From the NCBI RefSeq assembly GCF_001885735.1, contig NZ_JXKG01000001.1, positions 62,001-126,000 of the forward strand: DNA of 64,000 nucleotides. The letters run 5' to 3'. Of this stretch, positions 36,347 to 44,960 are shown piece after piece. A program made the position numbers and the translations under genes. The stretch's first letter is position 1. Each line of letters opens with the position of its first letter. The DNA comes from Enterococcus canintestini (GTDB lineage Bacteria; Bacillota; Bacilli; Lactobacillales; Enterococcaceae). The notes below the pieces were generated by a model. The model saw nothing but the letters and a program-made list of their open reading frames with translations. It made no database searches and was not told the DNA's origin.

Positions 36347-37081
36347 ATGAAATTAACCGTATTAGGGTGTTTAGGAGCGTACCCTTATAAAGGACAAGGC
36401 ACAACTGGCTATTTATTACAATCCGGTGACTTTAATTTATTATTGGATTGTGGGAGTACAACTTTAGTAGAGTTGGAAAAAAGATTGGACCCGCTAGATC
36501 TTGATGCTGTGATAATTTCTCATTATCATCACGATCATATTGCAGATTTAGGTGTTTTACAGTATTATTTTCAACTTTTTCCGGCTGAAAATAAGAAAAT
36601 TTTGCCGATTTACGGCCATACTCTAGATGAATTTCATTTTAACGATTTAACTATGGCTGATGTTTCAGAAGGCCGTCCATATTATGAAAAAAAACAGTTG
36701 GATTTGGGACCGTTTTCTGTTACATTTATGAAGACGATTCATCCTGTAACTTGTTATGCGATGCGTTTTGTGGAAAATGATACAGGTAAAATATTTGTAT
36801 TTACTGGTGACTCAGGTTATTTGGCAGAATTTAATGATTTTGCCAAAGATGCAGATCTCTTTTTAGCAGACACTTACCTGTTTAATGGCCATGAACACCA
36901 CAAGGCACATTTTACCGCACAAGAATCGGGAACTTTTGCGAAAAATGCAGCAGTGAAAAAGCTTGTTTTGACGCATTTACCACAATTTGGTGATTTACAA
37001 GTGTTACAAGAACAAGCACAAACTGCAGCGGGCGCAATACCTGTGGAATTAGCTGCTGTTGGCAAGGAATTTTTGATTTAA
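36347..37081 (+). CDS. Metallo-beta-lactamase-fold hydrolase (RNase Z-like group)
   Basis: 244-residue MBL-fold protein. SHYHHDHIADLG near residue 61 is the HxHxDH zinc motif; TIHPVTCYAMRF, FTGDSGY and a C-terminal LTHLPQFG complete the site. It resembles the short RNase-Z/YhfI-type hydrolases, whose substrate (RNA, nucleotide or other) is unsettled. ATG 36347 has GGAAGG at 36331-36336. lplA follows 52 bp downstream in the same direction and they may share a transcript. Confidence 0.85.
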   Translation: MKLTVLGCLGAYPYKGQGTTGYLLQSGDFNLLLDCGSTTLVELEKRLDPLDLDAVIISHYHHDHIADLGVLQYYFQLFPAENKKILPIYGHTLDEFHFNDLTMADVSEGRPYYEKKQLDLGPFSVTFMKTIHPVTCYAMRFVENDTGKIFVFTGDSGYLAEFNDFAKDADLFLADTYLFNGHEHHKAHFTAQESGTFAKNAAVKKLVLTHLPQFGDLQVLQEQAQTAAGAIPVELAAVGKEFLI

Positions 37082-37133
37082 GGATGAAACGTAGTAGATA
37101 GAAGTGTGTTGTTAATGAATAGGAGGATGTACT

Positions 37134-38138
37134 GTGATTTTTGTACCAAATGAAAACAATGACCCAAGAGTAAATTTAGCAATTGAACACTTTTTAGTTC
37201 AAGAGTATCCATTAACTGAACCAATTTTGTTGTTTTATATTAATGAACCATCTATTATTATTGGACGCAATCAAAACACAATTGAAGAAATCAATCAAGA
37301 ATATGTGGATGAACATGGAATTCATGTTGTCCGTCGCTTGAGTGGTGGTGGTGCTGTTTATCATGATTTGGGCAACTTAAATTTCAGTTTCATTATGCCA
37401 GATGATGGCGACTCTTTCCGTGATTTTGAAAAACTAACTAAACCTATTGTCGCTGCCTTGCAAGAAATGGGCGTTAAAGGAGCACAATTAAAAGGTCGTA
37501 ACGATTTAGTAATTGATGATCAAAAATTTTCTGGTAATGCGATGTATGCGACGAACGGGAGAATGTTTGCTCATGGCACAATTATGTTTGACAGTGATAT
37601 TAATGAAGTTGTGAATGCTTTAAAAGTGCGTAAGGATAAAATTGAATCAAAAGGAATAAAATCAATTCGTTCTCGTGTCACAAATGTTAAACCGTTCTTA
37701 CCAGCAGATAAACAAGACATGACAACAAAAGATTTTCGCGAAGAAATCTTATTGAAAATCTTTGGCGTCTCTGATGTAAAAGACGTTAAAACATATCAAT
37801 TAACAGATAGTGATTGGGAAAAAATTAATCAAATTTCAAATGATTATTATCGTAATTGGGATTGGAATTATGGCCGTTCCCCTGAATTTGATTTAGAACG
37901 TCGTAAACGCTTTGCCATCGGTTCAATTGAAGTACGCCTAAATGTCCAAAAAGGTGTTATCACGGCTGCTAAAATTTATGGCGATTTCTTTGGTTTAGGT
38001 GATATTCACGATGTGGAACAAGCTTTAGTAGGTGTCAAATATGAAAAAGAAGCATTAAAAGCTGCGATAGAAAAAATTGATGTTCACAAATACTTTGGTA
38101 ATATTACCAAAGAAGAATTTTTAGAATTATTATATTAA
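37134..38138 (+). CDS. lplA: Lipoate--protein ligase
   Basis: 334-residue LplA. Lipoate-binding motif RRLSGGGAVYHDLGNLNFSF near residue 66; KFSGNAMYATNGRMFAHGTIMFD contains the catalytic Lys; the C-terminal ~85 residues form the accessory domain. It adenylates free lipoate and attaches it to E2/GcvH. Start is GTG 37134, with AGGAGGA at 37121-37127; no better ATG exists. It ends at a terminator shared with convergent proS. Confidence 0.94.
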   Translation: MIFVPNENNDPRVNLAIEHFLVQEYPLTEPILLFYINEPSIIIGRNQNTIEEINQEYVDEHGIHVVRRLSGGGAVYHDLGNLNFSFIMPDDGDSFRDFEKLTKPIVAALQEMGVKGAQLKGRNDLVIDDQKFSGNAMYATNGRMFAHGTIMFDSDINEVVNALKVRKDKIESKGIKSIRSRVTNVKPFLPADKQDMTTKDFREEILLKIFGVSDVKDVKTYQLTDSDWEKINQISNDYYRNWDWNYGRSPEFDLERRKRFAIGSIEVRLNVQKGVITAAKIYGDFFGLGDIHDVEQALVGVKYEKEALKAAIEKIDVHKYFGNITKEEFLELLY

Positions 38139-38172
38139 AAAAATCACGACCTTAATGGTCGTGATTTTTTTA
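38137..38172. terminator. Bidirectional terminator between lplA and proS
   Basis: AAAAAATCACGACC TTAAT GGTCGTGATTTTTTT, a 14-bp symmetric stem between convergent genes. Confidence 0.9.
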
Positions 38173-38184
38173 TGTTTGAGTTTA

Positions 38185-39624
38185 TTAATAAGCGCGGGCA
38201 ATCCATAAAGTATATTTAGCTGGTTTACCACTTACCAAGTCAAATTCTTTTTCCATTGGCACTTCAAAAGGAATATTACGGGTAGTAAAGCCAGTTTCTT
38301 CTTTGATTTTAGCTTCTGTTTCTTCACTACCATCCCAACCAACTAAGACAAAGCCAGGTACTGTTCCTTCTGCGTTAGATTTTTCAATATGGGCTTTTAG
38401 TTCAGCTAATGTATTAATATCATAATGTTCATTGGCTTTATTGCGTGCTCGTGCTTTTTCTAGTAAACGTTTTGGCATGATTTGCAATTGTTCTGCAACA
38501 TAATCCTCTAATTCTGCGAAAGTGACAGTATTTTTTTCATCTAAATCTCGGACTTTAACCATCACATGACCATTTTCTAAATCACGAGGGCCACATTCAA
38601 TCCGCAAGCAAGCACCTTTTAATTCCCACTCGTTAAATTTATAGCCAGGTGAATTATCCGTATCATCAAGACGTACCCGATAGCCAGCTTTTTTAAATTT
38701 AGCAAATAATTCATCTAATTTTTCCATAATCGCAGGATTTTTCTTCCAAGGTCCCACTGGCATTAAAACGATTTGGGTTGGCGCAACAGTTGGCGGAAAG
38801 ACTAAACCTTTTTCGTCACCATGCGTCATAATTAATGAACCTAATAAACGTGTGGACATGCCCCAAGAAGTGGTATGCACATGCGTATGTTTATTTTCTT
38901 TGGTTAGGTAAGTAATATCAAAAGCTTCAGCAAATTTTGTCCCTAAATAATGAGATGTCCCAGCTTGCACTGCTTTACCATCTTGCATCATCGCTTCAAT
39001 AGAATAAGTATCTACTGCACCAGCAAAACGTTCAGAAGGCGTTTTTTGGCCTTTATACACAGGAATTGCTAAAAACTCTTCAGCTAAACGGGCATATTCA
39101 TCTAAAATTCCCATTGTCCGTTCTCTGGCATCTGATTCATTGGCGTGGGCTGTGTGACCTTCTTGCCATAAAAATTCAGAAGTACGTAAAAATGGCAATG
39201 TTTTTTTCTCCCAACGAAAGACGTTAGCCCATTGGTTAATTTCATAAGGTAGATCGCGATAAGAGTTGATCCAATCTGAAAAAGCAGAACCAATCATTGT
39301 TTCAGAAGTAGGACGTAAAGCTAACGGTTCATCTAGTTTTTCATCACCAACTTCTGTTACCCAAGGTAATTCAGGGGCAAAGCCTTCAATATGGTCCGCT
39401 TCTTTCATAAAGAAACTTTTGGGAATTAACATTGGAAAATAGGCATTGCGAATATCTTGGGTTTTCAAGAATTTATTAAATTCTTCTTGAATATGTTCCC
39501 ACAATTCAAAACCATCTGGCCGGAAAATAATAGAGCCTCGGACAGGTGAATAAGCCATTAATTCGGCTTGTTGAATGGTTTTTAAATACCATTCGGTAAA
39601 ATCATTTTTTTGTTGTTCAGACAT
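38185..39624 (-). CDS. proS: Prolyl-tRNA synthetase, archaeal/eukaryote-type
   Basis: 479-residue class II synthetase. Short form without the ~180-residue editing insertion found in the usual bacterial ~570-residue ProRS. It has motif 2 region RWEKKTLPFLRTSEFLWQEGHTAH, HTTSWGMSTRLLG, and the archaeal/eukaryote-type C-terminal extension ending in WIARAY. ATG 39624 follows AGGAGGA (minus, 39631-39637); the longer open frame to 39762 runs through the T-box leader and is not coding. Expression is controlled by that proline T-box. Whether it is the only ProRS or a second copy cannot be known from this window. Confidence 0.93.
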   Translation of the reverse strand: MSEQQKNDFTEWYLKTIQQAELMAYSPVRGSIIFRPDGFELWEHIQEEFNKFLKTQDIRNAYFPMLIPKSFFMKEADHIEGFAPELPWVTEVGDEKLDEPLALRPTSETMIGSAFSDWINSYRDLPYEINQWANVFRWEKKTLPFLRTSEFLWQEGHTAHANESDARERTMGILDEYARLAEEFLAIPVYKGQKTPSERFAGAVDTYSIEAMMQDGKAVQAGTSHYLGTKFAEAFDITYLTKENKHTHVHTTSWGMSTRLLGSLIMTHGDEKGLVFPPTVAPTQIVLMPVGPWKKNPAIMEKLDELFAKFKKAGYRVRLDDTDNSPGYKFNEWELKGACLRIECGPRDLENGHVMVKVRDLDEKNTVTFAELEDYVAEQLQIMPKRLLEKARARNKANEHYDINTLAELKAHIEKSNAEGTVPGFVLVGWDGSEETEAKIKEETGFTTRNIPFEVPMEKEFDLVSGKPAKYTLWIARAY

Positions 39625-39683
39625 GTTGTTTCCTCCTAAAATATTTACTATTTTGACTAAAAGATCAAAGGTCAAAATAAAAA

Positions 39684-39898
39684 CGCATCTCATCCTAAAA
39701 AGGACGAAATGCGTGAATTTCGCGGTACCACCTTTATTGACTGGTTTACCAGTCCAACTCAAGACAAGGATAAGGGCCTTAACCCGATTATTTTCATAAT
39801 CATTACCATCGGGAGGTTCAAAAAATTAGCGGGTACCAAATTTTCAGCAAGTCATTGGCTCTCTAAACCATAATTTTAATACTAATCCGACTGTCTCT
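39684..39898 (-). promoter_or_regulatory. T-box leader (tRNA-Pro) of proS
   Basis: On the minus strand: an AGAGAGCCAATG stem I start, a GAACCTCCCGATGG segment where CCU is the likely proline specifier, then AAAGGTGGTACCGCG (T-box, near 39717-39733). A terminator follows: GCATTTCGTCC ... GGATGAGATGC with T-run at 39684-39713. Uncharged tRNA-Pro should stabilise the antiterminator and switch on proS. Confidence 0.93.
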
Positions 39899-39927
39899 AT
39901 GCTAATGGTAAACACTAAAAATTGCAA
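39899..39927 (-). promoter_or_regulatory. Promoter of the proS T-box transcript
   Basis: On the minus strand TTGCAA (39922-39927), 17-bp spacer, TAGCAT (39899-39904), placed directly before the stem I sequence. Confidence 0.6.
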
Positions 39928-39944
39928 GTTAAAATTATACTGAA

Positions 39945-41789
39945 CTAGTTAAGTGAAAGTAAAAGCTTAATTTGATCTTTTGTTTCATCTTTTGCATGGT
40001 TTAATTGACCTTGGTATTTTTTGGCGATTTTTTCAATGACAAAAAGATCCAATACTTCTTTTTTGGGAAAATCAGTTGTAATCCCTTGTTCAAAAATATT
40101 CGTATGGTAGTGGGCGGTATGGCTACAATTAATTTCTAGTTTTTCTGCGCTATATTGTATTTGCAAATGAATTTGACGTTCTTTTGGATCGTGAATAGCA
40201 TAAGTTTCACGCATCGCATGTTCAAGTAGATGGACTAAAATCTGACTTAAATCATCATCTGCTACTGTCAATGTTGCCGGTAATTTTGCCTCGAAATTTA
40301 CCGCGATACTTCTTTGTTCAGCGTTTTTTTGGTAACGATTTAAAATCAAATTGGTTAACGTATGTTCAGAAAAAGAACCGATGATATCCAGTTGATTGGT
40401 TTCTTCTAAAAGTTTGCCTAAATATTCATTTACAGCTGGTAGATTACCATCTTCACCTAAGTCTTTGACTAACAGTAAATTTTGTCTAAAATCTTTTCGA
40501 AGTTGTTCTAATTCTTGTAGATGAGTAATGACAGAGGCGTGATTATCTTCTAATAGTTCCGTTTTTAATTCTAAAAAGTGCATTTGACGTTTGTTTTTTT
40601 CACTTCTGGCGACACCTTCAACAAGTGTATAAGTAAAAATAACGAGTAAAATTACAGCAAATAAAAGTCCTGAAATGTTGACCAGGTAAAAATTGGATTG
40701 CACGACACTTGTGATATAGATAAAGCAGTGGGCCATGGCAACTAAGACAATCCACGGGGTGCAAATGACAAAAAAACGATTTTTTTGGTGGGCTTCTGTA
40801 ATGGCGGCAATGGTCGTCGCAAGTGTTCCAAAAATGTTAGCCGCATCGATATAAAATTTGACTTCAGGTAAATCCACTTTTGTTAAAACAGCCCAAAGTA
40901 AAATCGCTAAGTCAAAACTTATATGGAAAAATACCCACAGGCGATAATATTTTTGGCTTTGTTGCATCTTTAAGCAGTAATAGGAAATTAAAAAAATTGG
41001 TGTAAAAATAGCAAGTAACATCGCAAGCGTCGAATTAACTAAAGGACTAAATAATAAACCTGCTAAAATATCTCCTGCTGCAGCTTCCAAGGCGATAGTC
41101 AAAGCAAAGCAAGCTAGTAAAATCAATTCCCAATTTAAGCGCTGTTTTTTTATCAATTCAGCCCCGATAAAAATCATAATGGCAATACTGATAAAGGTGC
41201 AAACAATTAAGATTAAGATTTGTGGCATTGAGACAGAAACAATATAAGACATGAGCGAATCAGCTTCGCCTATGAAGACACGCGCTGGAATTCCCGCGTA
41301 ATTTTTATAGGGGCTCTTTACTTCAATTCGTAAAATTTTGCCAACGTAGTTTTTGGGTAATTGAACCTCAGTCATAATGTTTCCGGGGTTTTTTTTGCCA
41401 AAAGGGGTTGGTTTTACCGTGTTAGGGTTATATTGATAGAGAATCTCCCCGTTTAAAGTAACGGTTAACCATTGGTGATTTCCTTGAATTAAGAGCGTAG
41501 GATTAGGTACTTTACGCACCATGGTTCTTTCCATGACCATCGTTTCATCAGTTGAAACGCTGTTTAGTCGTTTAACGTAACGACTTTTAAATAAAGTGAT
41601 TGGATCATCTTTGGCATAATAGACCCAGGTATCTTTTATTTCGGCCATGCTTCCTTTAGAAAAAGGAGTATTTAAAGCTTGAATGAAAAAGATACCGATT
41701 GCCATGAAAACTAGTACCACTAACAAATAAGGAACCCAGCTGATTTTACGATCTTTTTTCTTTAAAATTTCATTATTTAATTTTTTCAT
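39945..41789 (-). CDS. Seven-TM sensor-like protein with degenerate histidine-kinase module
   Basis: 614 residues. One membrane helix (~20-40), an extracellular beta-rich domain (~45-180), about seven membrane helices (~185-395), then a cytosolic part that aligns with the AgrC/HPK10 type of histidine kinase. The phosphoacceptor region reads LRKDFRQNLLL (near residue 430) where active members have RHDxxNH, so His is Lys. The ATP-binding N-box reads LVHLLEHAMRET (near 520) with Asn replaced by His, and the glycine-rich G-box is gone (EVLDLFVIEKIAKKY). It is thus a 7TMR-DISM-like receptor with a kinase-dead output domain. No response regulator gene is adjacent. It is divergent from the pseudo-signal-peptidase gene across 330 bp. 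Signal and partner unknown. Confidence 0.75.
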   Translation of the reverse strand: MKKLNNEILKKKDRKISWVPYLLVVLVFMAIGIFFIQALNTPFSKGSMAEIKDTWVYYAKDDPITLFKSRYVKRLNSVSTDETMVMERTMVRKVPNPTLLIQGNHQWLTVTLNGEILYQYNPNTVKPTPFGKKNPGNIMTEVQLPKNYVGKILRIEVKSPYKNYAGIPARVFIGEADSLMSYIVSVSMPQILILIVCTFISIAIMIFIGAELIKKQRLNWELILLACFALTIALEAAAGDILAGLLFSPLVNSTLAMLLAIFTPIFLISYYCLKMQQSQKYYRLWVFFHISFDLAILLWAVLTKVDLPEVKFYIDAANIFGTLATTIAAITEAHQKNRFFVICTPWIVLVAMAHCFIYITSVVQSNFYLVNISGLLFAVILLVIFTYTLVEGVARSEKNKRQMHFLELKTELLEDNHASVITHLQELEQLRKDFRQNLLLVKDLGEDGNLPAVNEYLGKLLEETNQLDIIGSFSEHTLTNLILNRYQKNAEQRSIAVNFEAKLPATLTVADDDLSQILVHLLEHAMRETYAIHDPKERQIHLQIQYSAEKLEINCSHTAHYHTNIFEQGITTDFPKKEVLDLFVIEKIAKKYQGQLNHAKDETKDQIKLLLSLN

Positions 41790-42119
41790 AATGAGTATCG
41801 TAACCCTTCGTTTAGTTTAAATAAAATATGATTATTTTTTTGCTTAAGTATATTTTTATAGAATCTTTACAATAGAAATGTTTCTTTTAAAAATTACTAT
41901 AGCTATTTGTAACGTTTTAAACCATTATACTTTAATTTTTTGTGTTATTAAAATAAAGATTTCTGTTTAAAAAAAGATAATAATTGTTTTATTTATATTT
42001 GTGATTTACTTGCTTAAAGAAAGGCTTAAAAAAGCTTTTGGGATTTATTCACTTTAAAACGTGTGATATAATCTAATTATAATTAGAGAAAAAGAAGAAA
42101 ATTATGAGTGAGGTGTGGA
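41790..42119. other. 330-bp divergent intergenic region
   Basis: Very AT-rich and non-coding. TATAAT at 42067-42072 is the likely -10 for the plus-strand gene at 42120. I see no clear -35, no cre and no long inverted repeat. Confidence 0.5.
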
Positions 42120-42629
42120 ATGGCTAATTTCAGACATATGGGCTTGTTGGGATCGATTATTGTAACTGTCGTGATGGCATTGGCTTTACTAATTACGCTT
42201 TTGCCACATCTTTTGGGGATGACAATTTCAATCGTAAAAGACGGGGATATGCAGCCTACTTATCCAAAAGGTAGCTTAATTTTTGTCCGCCAAGAAAATC
42301 CCCAAGATATTTATGTTGGCGAGGTTATTACGTATTACGTTAATCAAGGGGAAAGCATTCAAACACGACGGGTAGTAGCGAAAGAAGAAAATCAAGTTTT
42401 TTACACAAAAGGTGATGGCAATGAGCAAATGGAAATTGGATATGTTAGTAGTCGTAATTTAATCGGACAACCGGTCATTCATTTGCCTTACTTAGGTCAT
42501 TTCGTTTCAAGTGAGTTGCTTGAGTTATTGCAACAAGTTTTTTGGTTAATTGCTGGCTTTATTACTTTAACGACAATTTGGCATCTATTTGAACATGTTA
42601 TACATAATCGTCATGTCCGTAACTACTGA
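42120..42629 (+). CDS. Signal-peptidase-I-like (SipW type) protein lacking catalytic residues
   Basis: 169 residues. N-terminal membrane helix (~10-35), an S26B-like domain, and a C-terminal helix (~135-158), the layout of ER/SipW-type signal peptidases. Conserved scaffold motifs remain: MQPTYPKGSLIFV, VGEVITY, TKGDGNEQ, and PYLGHF near 120. But the nucleophile of SGSMEPT is Asp43 here (DGDMQPT), and the general-base His of the THR motif is Arg83 (TRRVV). Peptidase activity is therefore not expected. Start ATG 42120 follows GAGGTG; GTG 42108 lies upstream of that site. No SipW substrate genes (TasA-like, pilins) are adjacent. Confidence 0.78.
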   Translation: MANFRHMGLLGSIIVTVVMALALLITLLPHLLGMTISIVKDGDMQPTYPKGSLIFVRQENPQDIYVGEVITYYVNQGESIQTRRVVAKEENQVFYTKGDGNEQMEIGYVSSRNLIGQPVIHLPYLGHFVSSELLELLQQVFWLIAGFITLTTIWHLFEHVIHNRHVRNY

Positions 42630-42745
42630 GGTAGAACGGACTTTTTTTGTTCTGAAAAACAGTTAATCGATAAGTAGAATAATTTGGTAAAAAGATTGCG
42701 GAAGTTTTTGTTCCTACGTATAATAGCAAAAGCGAGGTGGAGAAA

Positions 42746-43426
42746 ATGTTAAATGAAATGATGGATCGACCAGTTGTAAATAAACGATTGGTGGAATATA
42801 TGCGGACAAAGCAAAAATTTCTACCAGGCCAATTAGGAGAGTTAGAAAAAGATGCGCACAAAAGACGCGTACCAATTATTCCCCATGAAACAGTAGTCTT
42901 TTTACAATTTTTACTAGGCCAGTTAAAACCAAAAGAAGTTTTAGAAATTGGAGCTGCAATTGGTTTTTCTTCTAGTTTAATGGCGCAGTTTGTCGGGGAT
43001 GGTCATGTCACGACGATTGATCGCTTTGATCTAATGATTAAAGAAGCTAAGGCTAATTATGAAAAATTAGGTTTAACAGATAAAGTCACTTTATTAGAAG
43101 GTGATGCTGCAGAAGTGTTACCAACACTTAGCGGACCTTATGATTTTATGTTCATGGATAGTGCAAAATCAAAATACATTGAATTTTTACCCGAGTGTTT
43201 ACGACTTTTAAAGGTCGGTGGTGTTTTAATGGTGGATGATGTCTTTCAAGGTGGGACGATTTTAGATGCAATCGAAGATATTCCTCGTAAAAATCGCAGT
43301 ATCCATCGCAAATTAAATCAATTTTTAGATCTTGTTTTAACGCATCCAGACTTAACTTCAACGTTAGTGCCTTTAGGAGATGGGGTTTTACTAATTACTA
43401 AAGAAAAAGAGACGATTGCTTTATAG
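42746..43426 (+). CDS. SAM-dependent O-methyltransferase (YrrM / catechol-OMT-like)
   Basis: 226 residues, methyltransferase family 3. SAM-binding motif VLEIGAAIGFSSSLMA near residue 65, TIDRFDLMIKEAKANYEKLG, and MFMDSAKSKYIEFLPECLRLL with the metal-binding Asp, then GGVLMVDDVFQGG. In several Firmicutes YrrM-like enzymes methylate 5-hydroxyuridine at tRNA position 34 (TrmR); that role is possible here. ATG 42746 has CGAGGTG upstream; GTG 42737 overlaps it. Confidence 0.85.
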   Translation: MLNEMMDRPVVNKRLVEYMRTKQKFLPGQLGELEKDAHKRRVPIIPHETVVFLQFLLGQLKPKEVLEIGAAIGFSSSLMAQFVGDGHVTTIDRFDLMIKEAKANYEKLGLTDKVTLLEGDAAEVLPTLSGPYDFMFMDSAKSKYIEFLPECLRLLKVGGVLMVDDVFQGGTILDAIEDIPRKNRSIHRKLNQFLDLVLTHPDLTSTLVPLGDGVLLITKEKETIAL

Positions 43427-43483
43427 TTTAATTTTCATTTAAGCTATCTGACTTATTCTTACTTTAAAAAGTGAGGATGGCAG

Positions 43484-44302
43484 ATGGAAATAAAGAAGTT
43501 TTTAAAAGGAGTTTTAGTAGTGGGGCTTTTGGCATTTTTATTAAATAGTTTTCAGTTAGTAAAAGTAGAAGCTGAAAAAAAAGAACAACCCATCAGCCTT
43601 AAAAATGAAGCTTTGGTAATGGTTCCAGGGACAGGTGCAAGTGTCGATCGCTTTGATCAATTGCTTTTAAAACTACAAAAGACAAATGAAATAGATGTTT
43701 TGAAAATTACAGTTCAAACAAACGGACAGCTAACGATTAGTGGCAAACTCACCGCAGATAATCACCAGCCTGTGATTGTAATCGGTTTTGCTGATAGTTC
43801 AGAAGCAGCGGTCCCAAAACAGGCAGTCTGGTTTCAAAAAGCAATTCATTATATACAACAAACTTATAATGTGCAAAAATATAATTTTTTAGGACATTCC
43901 AATGGCGGCTTAGTGATGACTGATTATTTGGAATACATCTACCTTTCAATTGATCCTAAGCCAGAAAAAATCATTTTTTTAGGAACTCCCTTTAATGATG
44001 TAGGCTGGAAATATAATGAAATGACGCGCACTTTTACTACAGTGAAGGAAAATAGCGCAATTTTTGAGCGGTATAAGGCTAAAGCATTGCGTTTGCCAGA
44101 AGAGATAGACGTAATAAATATTGCTGGAAATGTTGCAACCGGTAATTCTGACGGTACGGTTCCGGTAACGAGTGTCTTAGCAGGACGACTCCTTTATGGC
44201 AATAGTCAAAGCTACCAAGAGGTAATCTTGACACAGCAAGCTAAGCATAGCCAACTTGTGACAAATCCCGAGTTAGTAGCTTTGTTGCAAGATTTTTTCT
44301 GA
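43484..44302 (+). CDS. Exported alpha/beta hydrolase (DUF915-like)
   Basis: 272 residues. Signal sequence or anchor (residues ~7-24, VLVVGLLAFLLNSF), then an alpha/beta-hydrolase fold. Catalytic triad visible: Ser in LGHSNGGLVMTDY (near 139), Asp in NSDGTVPVTSVL (near 223), and His in QAKHSQLV (near 255). It matches the DUF915 group of surface lipase/esterase-like proteins common in enterococci and lactobacilli. Substrate unknown. Single gene, 54 bp after the methyltransferase gene. Confidence 0.82.
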   Translation: MEIKKFLKGVLVVGLLAFLLNSFQLVKVEAEKKEQPISLKNEALVMVPGTGASVDRFDQLLLKLQKTNEIDVLKITVQTNGQLTISGKLTADNHQPVIVIGFADSSEAAVPKQAVWFQKAIHYIQQTYNVQKYNFLGHSNGGLVMTDYLEYIYLSIDPKPEKIIFLGTPFNDVGWKYNEMTRTFTTVKENSAIFERYKAKALRLPEEIDVINIAGNVATGNSDGTVPVTSVLAGRLLYGNSQSYQEVILTQQAKHSQLVTNPELVALLQDFF

Positions 44303-44383
44303 TTAGAAGAAAAATAACACAATTATTAGCAAAACTAATTGACATTAGGTAGTCAGTTTTTTATAATTGACTTTGTTGCTGAT

Positions 44384-44457
44384 GTCATAGTAGCTCAGCC
44401 GGATAGAGCATCCGCCTTCTAAGCGGACGGTCGGGGGTTCGAATCCCTCCTGTGACG
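44384..44457 (+). tRNA. tRNA-Arg(UCU)
   Basis: 74 nt with all four arms: acceptor GTCATAG/CTGTGAC (one G-T pair), D-arm GCTCAGCCGGATAGAGC, anticodon stem TCCGC/GCGGA around loop CTTCTAA (anticodon TCT), T-arm GGGGGTTCGAATCCCTC. The CCA end is not encoded. A phage-type integrase remnant lies just downstream, so this locus has probably served as an attachment site. Confidence 0.97.
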
Positions 44458-44460
44458 CTA

Positions 44461-44496
44461 AAAAACCGCTAGGAATATTGATTCCCAGCGGTTTTT
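44461..44496 (+). terminator. Terminator after tRNA-Arg
   Basis: AAAAACCGCT A GGAA ... TTCC C AGCGGTTTTT, three bases after the tRNA 3' end. Confidence 0.85.
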
Positions 44497-44525
44497 ATTT
44501 GTTTATGTGCCAAGTTTGTGCCAAA

Positions 44526-44660
44526 TCATACCTCATAAATGTTAGCTAAAAGATTTTCAACACGTTTTTTATTCTTTTGTCTTAGCTCTTCTACTACGTG
44601 AGCGTATGTTGTTTGAGTTATAGAAGTATCTTTATGTTCTTATGTCCTATTATTGAAAAC
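44526..44660 (-). pseudogene. Remnant of a phage-type tyrosine integrase (C-terminus only)
   Basis: On the minus strand, 44636 down to 44526 reads HKDTSITQTTYAHVVEELRQ and continues with KNKKRVENLLANIYEV and a stop. The Tyr of TTYAHV is the catalytic-tyrosine neighbourhood of tyrosine recombinases (usual pattern LGHKDTSITQTTYAHV). Upstream, IIGH lies in another frame because of what looks like an 8-bp duplication (CATAAGAA before CATAAAGAT). Before that no integrase-like sequence remains. It is a decayed gene, placed with its end toward the tRNA 3' end as integrases often are. Confidence 0.75.
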
Positions 44661-44908
44661 AGAATAAAGTGGTATGGGTAAAAAAGTACACGAATTATTT
44701 TTGCTAAAAATGGTTGGAAAAAAGATTAACAACTGCATTATACACCTGAAAATGTTTAAAAAATAGTAATAAAAATCTTTACCAATAAGAGCTGATGGGC
44801 TATGTGCATATCCGTGGTTTAAGCGTTTATCTTACTGATAAGTGAAATTTTAGTATTGCGTGTGAGAATGTATGACAGAAAAAAGAACGATAGATAGCTC
44901 GTAAAAGA

Positions 44909-44940
44909 AGCCTCAGGAGTCAAACTGCTCCTAAGGCTTT
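44909..44940 (-). terminator. Hairpin downstream of the small minus-strand ORF
   Basis: AGCCTCAGGAG TCAAACTG CTCCTAAGGCT, flanked by T-runs on both strands (CTTCTTTT on the minus side). It fits as terminator of the ORF at 44961-45110. Confidence 0.7.
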
Positions 44941-44960
44941 TTTGTTTTATTGTAGGTCTA

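Noticed and set aside
39625-39762. N-terminal extension of ProRS by 46 residues
   Set aside because: The extra frame runs through the T-box terminator and antiterminator; the ribosome site and conserved start fit ATG 39624.
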